Positions 1 to 10,022 of a stretch of 64,000 bases of DNA are shown in pieces. Position 1 is the stretch's first letter. Each line of letters begins with the position of its first letter. Source of the stretch: Symsagittifera roscoffensis (Eukaryota; Xenacoelomorpha; Acoela; Convolutidae); the NCBI RefSeq assembly GCF_963678635.1, contig NC_087064.1:68739604-68803603 (forward strand), written 5' to 3'. The notes beneath the pieces were generated by a model that did no database searches, was not told the DNA's origin, and saw only the letters and a list, made by a program, of their open reading frames with translations. The position numbers and the translations under genes were made by a program.

Positions 1-1099
1 ACAAAATTGGTTCCTGGTTAGATTTGAACGCATCACATTTGTCGTCTCAAACATGGACGTTACTTTTACACTAAATAAAACCATATTGGTACTTTGAACT
101 TGATGTAGTGGCTCATTAACTTTTACCCTGCATGGGAATTTTCTTCCTTTTTTTTTTTCAAATTTTCGTATTGTCAAGAAAATTGGCATGCTGAATAATT
201 AGAGTTGGCAAACATATTCAGCCTCCATACTGAACCTAGTAGAACCACCTTGTACACCATAAAAGAGTTCCAGTTTTTCTCTTCATTTTTGAAAATCTTA
301 TAGGAAAAACAGCCTAATTATTATGTTTAAATATACTTTTTTTCACCAGCCGGCTTTTTTCATCCCCTCACCACCTCCTATGAGCGTCAAATCTATAGTG
401 TAAAGAGTGGGTTTTCACTGTATAATATGAAAACTAAAATTGTTTGCCATGGTCGAATTAATTTATGTCAACTTTGGCTCTTTTTCCTCTCCACCTCACA
501 CGACCACAACTTTCATGGTGTAATGAGTAGTTTTGAACGGTTATTTATGAAGACCAAATATGTTTGGCACATCTTAATTAGTCCGCATGTCAATTTTCAA
601 AACGATCGGACAATGTGAACAGTGAATTTACTATTAAAAAATTGCAGGTGGGAAAAGGAAAAAAGCCTCAACTTTCATACCAACTGGATAATGTGGACTC
701 TAAATTTACTGATAAAACATTTGCATGTGGGGGTGGAAGGAGGATAAAGAACAAATGGGTGGAGCCGCGTGCAAAAATTGCTGCAGAAATGGACACTGAT
801 TTTTTGATTTTGAGCTGATTTTCTTTATGGTTTTAACGCAATTTGATATCCGCATTTTTAAAGGTTTTGAAATCAAAATTGAACTGAGATGATCGCCTGA
901 AAAAAAAATTGATTGCTCGAGTTTTTGCCACCAGCCACCCAGTTTTGCTCGAGTTTTTGCCACCAGCCACCCAGTAAAATCACTCGTTACACCATAAAAT
1001 TGATAGTCGTGTGAGCTGGGGGGTGGGGGGGGGGGGTTGTAGGAAAAGAGCCAATTTTATCAGTAATAAAATTCATTCACAATGTCCAAACGTTACGAA
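1..1099. repeat. Left copy of a ~1.1 kb duplicated repeat block
   Basis: This block is nearly identical to 23293-24553 from its first base onward. It includes the MITE at 476-667 and a G-run followed by GGAAAAGAGCC near 1050. The 23-kb copy holds about 200 bp of extra C-rich MITE sequence (about 24241-24450) that is absent here. Similarity stops at about 1099, where the family A LTR begins. Small open frames inside are shadows of repeat sequence and I do not call them genes. Confidence 0.85.
476..667. mobile_element. MITE, GGCTCTTTTTCC ends, 8-bp TSD
   Basis: A 192-bp non-autonomous DNA transposon. It begins GGCTCTTTTTCC and ends in the imperfect inverse GGAAAAAAGCC. It is flanked on both sides by the identical octamer TCAACTTT (468-475 and 668-675). 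An 8-bp target duplication is typical of hAT transposons, and also known for P elements. There is no coding capacity. Confidence 0.8.
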
Positions 1100-1548
1100 T
1101 ATTCTGGCCTTTTTTATAACTCGAATAAAAACAGGAAACAGAATCGGTTTAATTCAAGAGAATAAATAAACGGCGAATTTTAGTAATTCATATTGCACGG
1201 AATTAGCAACAACATTACACGTATCAAGTTACAACAGTGGGCTTGTTCACGCCCCGATTTGTGTGATTTATGGGTTTTTTCACAATGAGTTCATACTTAG
1301 TTCACGCAGTTTAATTAACAGAAACTCAATTGCAAACCAATTTTGACCAATTAAAATATTAGCATTTTATGTTCTGTCAGGTTCGGCTCAAATATGATTC
1401 TCAAATTAAACGGCTTAGGTGAGAATCGAACCCACGCCGAACTCCCCGGAACGCACTATGTATACGCTGAGCTATATAGCTGGTATTGCTAAGCAACCAT
1501 ACTGGCATTATACTATACTTTTAACTTTATTGCTATGTAGCATTAACA
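1100..1548 (-). repeat. Family A 3' LTR (unit A1)
   Basis: About 449 bp, matching the LTRs at 47766-48225 and 56919-57387. On the element (minus) strand it begins TGTTAATGC at 1548 and ends at the TATTCTGG junction at 1100. The last codons and the TAG stop of the polyprotein (1533-1535) lie inside this LTR. A tRNA-like module sits at 1412-1494. The left flank ACGAA has no matching right flank, because the 5' side of this copy was rearranged. Confidence 0.8.
1412..1494 (-). other. tRNA-like module inside the family A LTR
   Basis: On the minus strand this contains TAGCTCAG (A-box like) and GGGTTCGATTC (B-box like), with a five-pair T stem GTGGG/CTCAC that includes one G-U pair. CTAAGCC at the 3' side can pair with a GCTTAG lying about 14 nt upstream of its expected place. 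The D arm and anticodon arm are imperfect, so I do not assign an isotype. It reads as a tRNA-derived sequence and not as a working tRNA gene. Confidence 0.6.
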
Positions 1549-1995
1549 TCTTCCACACCCGAAGGAGCGAGAACCGGAACGAGCTTAACGAGCGGCCGAG
1601 TGTAGTTTCCGGAAACGGTCCATAGGTTTGCGGAGTGGGCGGTTTTGTCTTTGCCGTAGTTTAGCGACATTATGCGTGCTAGTGGGTAGTGGCCCCTAGG
1701 GCTAGTGTATTCAACTAACCACATCTCCCGTTTTCAAAGAGTATTCGGGAGGAGCATGCCAATTAACTCTTTTATTGAGTGTAGGGACGTACTCACTTAA
1801 CCATTGCTGCCAAATTGCGTTTGCGTACGACTGCGCACGGGCATAGCGTTTAGAGTGAGAATAGTTTTCACTCGACCTTAGAGACGGAAACGTTAGACTG
1901 TGTTTACCTAAGAGGAAATTATTCGGCGTCAAAGCCTCAAGACTATCTGGACGGGCGCTTAGTGAACCTTCAACTAGGCACATGGTTGTGTTCAA
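1533..1995 (-). pseudogene. Polyprotein C-terminal domain (DUF5641-like), A1
   Basis: The C-terminal part of the BEL/Pao polyprotein, following the integrase. It is split over two frames: 1711-1995 carries LEALTPNNFLLG and YVPTLNKR, and 1533-1724 carries SPRGHYPLARIMSLNYGKD and ends EDVNAT-stop. In intact family B copies the same motifs are contiguous with the integrase, so the break near 1715 is a frameshift. The final four codons and the stop lie within the 3' LTR. Confidence 0.8.
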
Positions 1996-2783
1996 AAAAT
2001 CTCGTCAGTCAACTTTCTTGACCCTAAGATTGAATAAAACACACGCCTACAACTGCGCACCATTCGCTCCCATGCTCGACCTTGATGTGATGCACTTGGT
2101 GGATTCTTTTTCCACTTAATGCCTTTGTGTACGAGCGACAGTGGAGCTTCTGCGTTCCAATTTTTGATGCACAGAAGAAGCTCTTTTTCGGCTTCTACAA
2201 TGTTTGTTCCGTTGTCCAACCAAATAATTGAGGGTGTTCGTCGCTTAGAAATAAAGCGCTCGATAGCCATCACACATGAACTTGTGTCCATGGATGGAAC
2301 CAACTCAATATGAATTGCCCGAGTCGTTAAACAAGTAAATAGAAAACCCCAGCGTTTCTCGGAAGATCGACGAATGGTTACGTGAAAGGGTCCAAAATAA
2401 TCGACGTCGCAGTTCGAGAACGGTGGCTGGCGGTAACCTAGACGCTCCGCGAGAAGATCAGACATCATTGGAGTAACGGTTTTCGCTTTTCGCTTTCTAC
2501 AGCACACGCAATGTGTTTCAGTAGCTCTTAGTGCAGATCTTAAGTGTAGTACAACAAATTGCTGATGAATGGCGGAACGAAGGTAGTCGACTGACTGATG
2601 TTTATGCTTAATGTGACAAAAACGGAAAAACAATCGGATTAGGCAATGGCGGCTATCCAAAATTATTGGATGGCGAGTTTTGAATGCGGTTGCAGAGAGA
2701 CGTTGGATAAGGCCGGTAGATCTAATTAAACCGTTCGGCCCGATAAAAGGCGAATACGATGATATACGGCTCAATATTTTCAC
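1992..2783 (-). pseudogene. Integrase domain of BEL/Pao polyprotein, A1
   Basis: An open frame of 263 codons covering the integrase zinc-binding and catalytic core regions. Visible motifs are the HHCC-type segment (KHKHQSVDYLRS, then HCVCC), the first catalytic aspartate in DVDYFGPFHV, the second in LDNGTN, and the glutamate in WERMVRSCRR. The D, D and E positions are retained, but family B reads SDNGTNF where this copy has LDNGTNI, and HQGRAWE replaces HHGGSWE. It is flanked by frameshifted remnants of the RNase H and C-terminal regions, so no full-length protein can be made. Confidence 0.85.
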
Positions 2784-3424
2784 ATATTTTCCAGCTGCTA
2801 ATTGTTTACTTTCAGCTGCGAATGACTCTAACTGCGAAAATGCAAAAGTTTTTCCTCTGAAATGACAAGTTCTGCTGGATCAATTATGGCCTTATCTGGT
2901 GATTTGAAATGTATATGCTTAGGTGAGAGTCTCAACATATATGCGATCGGTCGCTTTATCTTGGAGAACGAGCTATACTCTTCCCAAGGAAAGGCAAAGT
3001 CAGTCGAAACTGCAGTGCACGGAAAAATGGAAGAGACCTCTAAACCCTCATTTAGATCGTAGACCGGACGACACAGGCGAATTTGTCAGTAACTTCCCTA
3101 TTTGGATTGAAAGAACAATCAGAAGTTTTCAAAAAGGAAGGGCCGTTTACCCAACTGCTTTGCTTGAGGGACTCAGCAGTAATACCTCTAGTTCCGGTGT
3201 CAGCGGGGTTGTCTCCACTAAAAACATGGAACCAGTGGTCAATTGATGTTGACTCCAGAATCTCGGCTACTCGATGGGCTACAAAGAAGGGCTGTTCTTT
3301 TGTCGGGTTCAACCACTGTGCTGTCAGTCCACATGAACACTTTGGAAAAACTTAGTGCCTTGTATATTGAAATACACTCACATCTGATGTGGGGTCCTCC
3401 CGCCACAAAAAACGCAAGGAACAT
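2784..3424 (-). pseudogene. RNase H/A17-region remnant with RT deletion, A1
   Basis: Downstream half of the RT-RNase H region. 3052-3312 reads VAEILESTS and NPADTGTRGIT, typical of the BEL/Pao RNase H-like segment. 3239-3424 fuses FFVAGGPHIRCECISIYKA, which is RT sequence, directly to SFSKVFMWTDST, which is RNase H sequence. In the copy at 48.6-49.6 kb about 0.9 kb, including YMDDYLGS, separates these motifs. This copy has therefore lost the catalytic RT core by an internal deletion. Further stops occur in all frames. Confidence 0.8.
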
Positions 3425-4345
3425 TGATCGCTTTCTAGTAAGCCGGCCTGCATAAAGATGCTTTCGATATCTGCAGAAATTACGTATTTGTGCACTCGGA
3501 AGCGCATTAAAACGAATAAAAGTTTCTGAAGCAGATCGGGGCCGACGAGAAGGGAGTTATTCAGTGATTTGCCGTGAAACCTATAAGCACCGTTTAAAAC
3601 GCGCCGAACTTTGCCGGGTTTTTTCGGATTTAAAACTGGGTGGTGCGATACGTACCATTCTCGGTCTGAACGGTTTTTGAGTCATGAGGGCTAACCGGGA
3701 CTACGTAACCCTTCTCGACATCGCTTCGGATATCTGATGCGTATTGAGTTTTCAGGTTTAAATCTTTCTCTAGACGCTTTTCAAGAGACTTAAACTGGAC
3801 CAATGAAGCGTAAAAATTATCGGGAGATGAATGTTGTCATCAGCCCAGAGCATTCCGTCAACATAACGGCTGCCATCATAAAGCGTGGTAGAGTCAAGAA
3901 TTTTTTGAACACGTTTATCAGCTGACGAACGGGGATCAGCTTGTTTAAACGTGCCATACGATTCTAGCTCGTACCATTTCTTCTTTTGGTCAGCAAGTGC
4001 TACGTTTTCAACATTGCGCTTGAAAGTGGTGGCTCGAATACCAATTGGTGATGGAAGTGGGCCACTGAGAACCCATCCAATGGGCATACGGACAGCTACA
4101 GCAGTATTTTGCTTTCGTCCTTGGAAATATTTGAGAGGCTTGATTGCATGAAATACATCCTGCCCTAATATCATCTCAACGTCAGAATAGTTGTAGACAA
4201 TAGGTTTAATTGGCTGCAGATGTGGAAATCTGTCTTGGAGAATGGAAACGTCAATGGTTTCGGAACCAACGCTCAAATTGACTTTCACAAACGGAGTAAC
4301 CCTAAACGAGTATTCATGGTGGTCAAATTTGGCAAAAACATTCAC
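3425..4345 (-). pseudogene. Protease C-part and RT N-part, A1
   Basis: 3770-4345 is an open frame of 191 codons carrying the C-terminal part of the DUF1758-type retropepsin region and its linker: YSDVEMILGQDVF, MPIGWVLSGPLPSP, KKWYELESYGTFKQ. The sequence then continues in broken frames to 3425 with the RT N-terminal part. The counterpart at 49603-50817 is one open frame, which shows that the breaks here are lesions of this copy. Confidence 0.8.
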
Positions 4346-6640
4346 TTCGACTTATTGCGTGGGAACGGATTCCGTCGAATTGAAGCCGTTTACCAGAATA
4401 TCTAGCTTTTGGCCAGTTAAATTTAAACGCTGTGCTAGGCCCGCCGAGACCCATGAGTGGGTACAACAGGAATCGCCTATTAGAAGAGCAGTGGTCACGT
4501 CTGTGTGTGATCTTGTTTCCAATTGAAGCACAGGAAGGAGTCCCGTTAATTTCTTGTAAGACGGCGAACCGGCTAAGTTCGATGACGAAGTTTGCGGCTT
4601 ATTCTGGTTAGGCGGGGCGGTACTGTTTGAATGTGAATGGCTTGCGTTATTGCTATTGTTTAACTCTTTGTTTGCAGACCTTACGCTGAAAACTTTCTCA
4701 GCACCATGCAACAAGACATTATGGGTGCTTTCACAGCCAGGCTTAGTGCACTTGCGGGCTTTAGGGCTTTTTCGGAACATGTGGTCAGGTTGAAAGCAAG
4801 CAAAACACAACCTATTTTTTGCGGAGAATTGAGCTCGTTGAGTTGGGTTGTACTCTTCAAGTCGTACTCATATCCTAACGATTTTGAAACAGCGACAAGA
4901 CTGGATAAACAGGAAGCGAAACTGATAATGCTTTCTGAATTGTGCATTTTGAGAGGTGGAATATTCGAAAGTTTTTCAAGATGAGCTGCCACAATCGTCT
5001 GTGGTTGTCCAAATTTCCTCTCCAGAGTTTTCAAAGCGTCCTTGTAGAATACTCCACTGTAAGCGAATTCGGCAATTGCATTCTTCGCTTTGCCTGAAAC
5101 GAGAGTTTTCAGATATGTCAGTTTGACATCATCACTTGGAATTTTTGCATCGATTGCACTTTTAAACTGACTAAACCATTCAGGCCACTGCAATGGATTT
5201 CCATCGAAAGAAGACAATTTCCACTCAGGCAAGGGACCTTTCTGGCTCAGTGTCAAGATTTCAGCTAGATCTTGATTAGTGATTGGTTTACTGCCCGAGG
5301 ACGTAATTGGGCCATATTGTTTGTTTTCATTTGTATAAGGCGCCATCAGCGGTTTCGAATAGTTAGCGGCGTCTACAGCATTAGGATCACCGACATAAAA
5401 AGTTGTTCCTCCGCTAGAGAACGGTTGAACATTCGATGGCTGTGTGAGATAAAATGTTGGAGGATTGAGAGGACCAACGTTAGTGGGTAAAAGCAGTTGG
5501 TACACAAAATTTGCAGAATTACTTGTGAAAAAGGTGTGTTGAGCAATGGGCATCGAGCTCGTCGGGATATTAGAATGATGAAAACTACTCTGCATCAAAG
5601 GGTTGTAGTTGTATAGGTTGGTCAAAGGTAGCTGTTTCTGTGGCTCATACGTACTGTTTACATTTGGATTTGGCAGGCTGACACTTGTATTTGATGTATG
5701 AGGGACGTTAACACTCTGTGAGTTTATACACATGGTTTCGAAATACTTAGCATTTGGATGAGAACTATTAAATAACGCCAGATTTCTACTGAAAGGCGGT
5801 TCAATACTTGAAAATGACAAAAACTCGGAGACTGGTTCCAGGTTGATACTTTGAACTGGTGCCACGGGCTGAACTATCTCCTGAACGGGGAATTGAGTGT
5901 TCACCCAACTTCTTGTCCTGTCTTCCTCCGTTTGGTTCTCCAACGGCCATTGCCAATTTCGATCTGCTACGACGAAATCCACAGATTTCAGAGGCGTCTT
6001 CCAGATATTCAGCGTCTTCGTTAGTTGCTTCGGCTAACTTTTGACGGCTCTCCTCTACAACCACATCAAGTTCAAGTTGACCCTTCATCGACTGATTCTG
6101 GATCTCTTGCTTTTTCAAACGAAGCTTAGCCTCTGCCTGACGTTCAACTTCCTCGCGTCTAATTTTTGCAAGGTCTGCCTCTCTTCGACGCTCACTCGAA
6201 GTCATTGATGCAGTCTTAGAACGCTGTGAAAGGGGTTTCTTGGAAAGGACGGATTCGCTCGGCGTTGGGGTTCGTGCAGTTGCTACCTGGTCCTCTTGAG
6301 GTTTAATTTGAAAGTAATTTTTAGCTATACCTAATACATCGTCATTTCTTGCAGTGATAGATGCTAGGTAAAACTCAAGTTGACTTATTGTTTCAGAAGC
6401 GTTGTTGCTGTGCGTAGACAAAGATTTAAGCTCATCATTTTTCTCTATAATTTTTTGTAAGCAAATGCTAGATTTTTCGATTTACGTTTCAATTTTAGCT
6501 GGTCTATCATTGTCACTTACATATTCTGTAATTTTGGCATGGTAATTGAAAAGATTTGTTTCCAACTCTTTCCTGGCAAGATAGATTTTGTTTAGCTTCT
6601 GGCCGAGATCAAGCTCCGTTTTGAAGTATTTGTTTTTAAA
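4346..6640 (-). pseudogene. Gag and protease N-part, A1
   Basis: Gag-like region in three overlapping frames. 5801-6421 holds a charged coiled-coil segment rich in E, R and K (SERRREADLAKIRREEVER). 4681-5982 holds an N/P/S/Q-rich linker and the DUF1759 capsid-like domain (GPLPEWKLSSFDGNPLQWPEWF). 4352-4810 holds a zinc knuckle (CFACFQPDHMFRK) and the protease start (GDSCCTHSWVSAGLAQRLNLTG). The expected gag start codon reads ACG near 6633, where the copy at 53120 has ATG. A deletion near 4850 joins DUF1759 to the knuckle out of frame, and A2 and A3 share it. Confidence 0.8.
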
Positions 6641-6822
6641 TAAGAGCAAAAAAAATAGTGTCGATTGACGGAATCAAACTAGAGTCAATTCAAGTAGCCT
6701 CTTCATATACCGAACGAGAGGATCCTCGCAAGACCCCTACAATTCTCGTTGCCTACGGAACAGAAGAACAATAAACTACAAGATTGAAAATAAAGTTGAA
6801 TTTAACAATAAAAAAAAACAAA

Positions 6823-7404
6823 TCAAGATTTGTAATGCCTAACAAATATTAAATATTGTTCGACTGTTGTCATTTGTGAAATATTATGCTTAACTGCTTT
6901 TCTTTTCTTTGAACTTGGTCGACGAATTTTAACTTTATTGATATGTTCGGACAGATTGGGGAAATAACGTCGAATGATTCTCATATTTTTTATTTCTAAA
7001 AACGCCGGAAGATGAATTAATTTAAGCTTACGAATTAGTTCTTTGTTGCTAGTTTTTCTTTTTGAGATTAAACATTTGGTCACATTAATGGTTAATATTC
7101 CTGTTTCATCCAAACGTCCATAAATATTGGGGGTATTTTGACCGTGTACGTAAATAATGGCTGATATTTTGTTTTTGTAATCTTTTAAAATTTCAATCAG
7201 ACTTTCTGGTGTAAGTGGGTTATCGTTGTTTGATCTATGCTTGCTCAATGAATTGCTTATCACATCGTGCCAAATTATGAAGTTTTTCTCTATCATATAT
7301 TTTAGGAAATTGCCTAAAAGATATTGAACAGTCTTTTGCCGGTTATTTGCATTCAAATTAAAGCTTAAACCTGGAACTGCTTTAAAAGTTTCATCGAGGC
7401 GTTT
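6823..7404 (-). pseudogene. Extra reading frame upstream of gag, A1
   Basis: Open for 177 codons from the first ATG (7356), with the frame open back to a TAA near 7406. Core motifs are IIWHDVISNSLSKH, RSNND, AIIYVHGQNTP, IYGRLDETGI and LISKRK. A related protein occurs in family B at 41889-42392 and 45738-46223, and in A2 and A3, always just upstream of gag. A polypyrimidine-like stretch ending CAGTTCCAG lies at its 5' side, so a spliced start is possible. I do not recognise the domain and assign no function. Conservation between two divergent families argues that it was once translated. Confidence 0.65.
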
Positions 7405-8662
7405 TTATAGAGTTAATGGTAATGTATTTACGGAGTGATGGAGAGAACTCGCAGCAACGATGAACACCATTGAGAGTGATAAGCGATACGGTGATTTTAA
7501 TGGCAATCAATTTAAGGAGTCTGCTGTTGTAAAGTCGTCACAGAGAAATAAATAAGTTTAAAAAAATTATGACAATAATAACTTTAAGAACCCTTAGCTG
7601 ACGGTTTGTAAGGTTCTACTAAGGCTTCGATTCAGTACTATTTAAGTTAACGCGTACGGTTTATTGGTTAAACTCAACGACGTTACGGCGAAATGGTAGT
7701 AGTAACGGTCGCGGCGGTATGCGGCCGAAAATGGGGCGAGTCGAGCAAATTTTTAAAGCTTATCCAACCACTGGAGGAAACCGAGGTATAGATTAACTCA
7801 AAAAATTTACTCGACACGATTGATGGTTTAAACGGTTGAACGGGAGAGATGAAAACGGTATTTTCCAATTTTGCTCTAAATTCGGGCAAAAAAAATTGTC
7901 AGTGAAAGTTTCGGGAAAAGTTGGTATAATCTTTTTTTCCGAGAAATTTTTTTTTTGAAAAAACTTTTTTGCGAAAACTTTTGGAAAATTTTCTGGATTT
8001 TTTTTCATAAATTTTTTTGGGTTCGAGACTCTCCTGGGGTACTAAGGTACTGGGTATGTACTAGGATTAGGTATCTAGTACGGTCTTAATCGGTTTGCAA
8101 TTAACAACATCGTATGTAATTATACAGCAGAATTTGAAATCCAGCAAATCCTAATAATGACAAAAAACTACGAATCATAGCACTCATAGGTCAAGTTATA
8201 GCATAATTGAGTTGAGAAACGGACAAAAAAAGTTTCGGTCTTACAAGTTTTTCTGCAGGGAGTTCACCGAGCTTCAGACCAAAAGTCCACAAATAATCCA
8301 CAAATTACCACTTTTGGCCTTGTGTGATGTCGGCCTCTAGGTTGTCGGCTTGGTTTTGAATAGTGATAGTTTTTGGGATGATACTGCTACAACAACTGGT
8401 TGTTTCGACAAAAGTAGTTTGCTGTTGTGGCAAAAGTTGTCGATCGTATCGGTTCGGCTAAACTCGGCAAGCGACACCGTTCTTGATTTCGTTAACTGGG
8501 TTGTTTTTCACAGTTTCTGACTTTCGGCCAATCGACTTGTTTTTGATTTTTCGGTCGGTTGCACTAGTGTGAGTTTTCGCGTAATCTGACCAATGGCATG
8601 AGTTTCGTTGAACTTGAGGTCGCACAAAAATGTACAGATGTATTTTGCTTTCGGATAACAAT
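7405..8662 (-). other. Non-coding 5' leader of family A, A1
   Basis: About 1.25 kb between the extra reading frame and the primer-binding site. It has no sizeable conserved frame. It contains long A/T runs (about 7900-8030) and the short inverted sequence CTAGGATTAGGTATCTAG near 8060. The same leader recurs in A2 (from about 10490 to 11753), in A3 (from about 15070 to 16301) and, diverged, at 53.4-54.3 and 55.7-56.9 kb. Confidence 0.7.
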
Positions 8663-8680
8663 TCCCGAGTCGCGGCTCCA
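8663..8680 (-). other. Primer-binding site, A1
   Basis: The plus strand reads TCCCGAGTCGCGGCTCCA, the form of a tRNA 3' end with CCA, so the element strand carries its complement beginning TGG. It lies three bases inside the 5' LTR boundary at 8684, as expected for a reverse-transcription primer site. The same site is at 11754-11771 and 16302-16319. The 57-kb element has GCACCA instead of GCTCCA. I cannot name the tRNA. Confidence 0.75.
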
Positions 8681-8683
8681 AAA

Positions 8684-8816
8684 TATTCTGGCCTTTTTTA
8701 TAACTCGTATAAAAACAGGAAACAGAATCGGTTTAATTCAAGAAAATCAATAAACGGCAAATTTTAGTAGTTTATATTGCACGGAATTAGCAACAACATA
8801 ACACGTATGAAGTTAC
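8684..8816 (-). repeat. Truncated 5' LTR, A1
   Basis: Matches the first ~130 bp of the 3' LTR at 1100-1230 (TATTCTGGCC through the CACGGAATTAGCAAC segment) and then stops at GAAGTTAC, where a MITE starts. The rest of the LTR, including its tRNA-like module, is missing on this side. A2 (11773-11907) and A3 (about 16323-16444) have the same truncation. Confidence 0.8.
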
Positions 8817-9039
8817 GGCTCTTTTCCAGTTTCCCCCCTTTGTTTTTTTTTTCTGAATTTCATTAGGTTAAAGTCTAATTAAAATGACTTTCGATTTTAT
8901 AAACTGCAATAAAACGTGTCAGCGTGAACAGGTGAACAAATTTCTACAACTTTTCTAACATGCAAATTGCCGTGTGAACAATTTATGAACAGCTTTGTTT
9001 TGTAATTTTACGAGGGGGGTGGGAAACTGGAAAAGAGCC
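8817..9039. mobile_element. MITE (subfamily 1), recombinant flanks
   Basis: A 223-bp MITE with ends GGCTCTTTTCC and GGAAAAGAGCC. Its left flank is the family A LTR (GAAGTTAC). Its right flank is GATTATAC plus about 40 bp identical to the right flank of the lectin-intron MITE at 27327-27553. The two octamers differ, so the left and right halves come from different insertions. The same arrangement recurs at 11908-12129. Confidence 0.8.
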
Positions 9040-9083
9040 GATTATACTAATAAACATGAACATTTTTTCAATTTTAAAAGAGT
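9040..9083. other. Lectin-intron-derived junction segment, unit A2
   Basis: GATTATACTAATAAACATGA and the following ~20 bp match 27554-27592 in the lectin intron with one mismatch. The match ends after CAATTTTAAA, and family A pol sequence starts at about 9084. The same junction is at 12130-12174. Confidence 0.8.
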
Positions 9084-9815
9084 GGGTACAATCTGTCTTG
9101 GAGAATGGTAACGTCGATGGTTTCGGAACCAACGCTCAAACTGACTTTCACAAACGGAGTAACCCTAAACGAGTATTCTATGTGGTCAAATTTGGCAAAA
9201 ACATTCACTTCGACTTGTTGCGTGGGAACGGATTCCGTCGAATTGAAGCCGTTTACCAGAATATCTAGCTTTTGGCCAGTTAAATTTAAGCGCTGTGCTA
9301 GGCCCGCCGAGACCCATGAGTGGGTACAACAGGAATCGCCTATTACAAGAGCAGTGGTCACGTCTGTGTGTGAACTTGTTTCCAATTGAAGCACAGGAAG
9401 GAGTCCCGTTAATTTCTTGTAAGACGGCGAACCGGCTACGTTCGATGACGAAGTTTGCGGCTTATTCCGGTTAGGCGGGGCGGTACTGTTTGAATGTGAA
9501 CGGCTTGCGTTATTGCTATTGTTTAACTCTTTGTTTGCAGACCTTACGCTGAAAACTTTCTCAGCACCATGCAACAAGACATTATGGGTGCTTTCACAGC
9601 CAGGCTTAGTGCACTTGCGGGCTTTAGGGCATTTTCGGAACATGTGGTCAGGTTGAAAGCAAGCAAAACACAACCTATTTTTTGCGGAGAATTGAGCTCG
9701 TTGAGTTGGGATGTACTCTTCAAGTCGTACTCATATCCTAACGATTTTGAAACAGCGACAAGACTGGATAAACAGGAAGCGAAACTGATAATGCTTTCTG
9801 AATTGTTCTATACCG
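9084..9815 (-). pseudogene. Zinc knuckle and protease fragment, unit A2
   Basis: Frame 9074-9673 carries the knuckle CFACFQPDHMFRKCP, the linker and the DUF1758-type protease start (GDSCCTHSWVSAGLAQ). It ends ILQDRLY just before the lectin-intron junction. On its right the sequence jumps from the DUF1759 end to TATACCGAACGAGAGG of the leader at about 9815, so all of N-terminal gag is deleted. Everything downstream of protease (RT, RNase H, integrase) is also missing. Confidence 0.8.
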
Positions 9816-10022
9816 AACGAGAGGATCCTCGCAAGGCCCCTACGGAACAGAAGAACAATAAACTACAAGATTGAAAATAAAGATGAATTTAACAATAAAA
9901 AAAAAACAAATCAAGATTTGTAATGCCTAACAAATATTAAATATTGTTCGACTGTTGTCATTTGTGAAATATTATGCTTACCTGCTTTTCTTTTCTTTGA
10001 ACTTGGTCGACGAATTTTAACT

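Larger units (their letters stand above)
1100..8816 (-). mobile_element. BEL/Pao family A copy, unit A1 (defective)
   Basis: In element order, right to left: a truncated 5' LTR (8684-8816), the primer-binding site, a long leader, an extra reading frame, gag, protease, partial reverse transcriptase, RNase H remnant, integrase, the DUF5641-like C-terminus and the 3' LTR. This order is that of BEL/Pao elements. The RT core with the YMDD motif is deleted (junction near 3357), as is the stretch between DUF1759 and the zinc knuckle (junction near 4850). Several frame changes make it non-autonomous. The 5' LTR is cut off at 8816 by a MITE. Confidence 0.85.

Noticed and set aside
427-818. Two small plus-strand genes
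   Set aside because: They lie in repeat and MITE sequence duplicated at 23717-24111, with no homology to proteins and no codon conservation.
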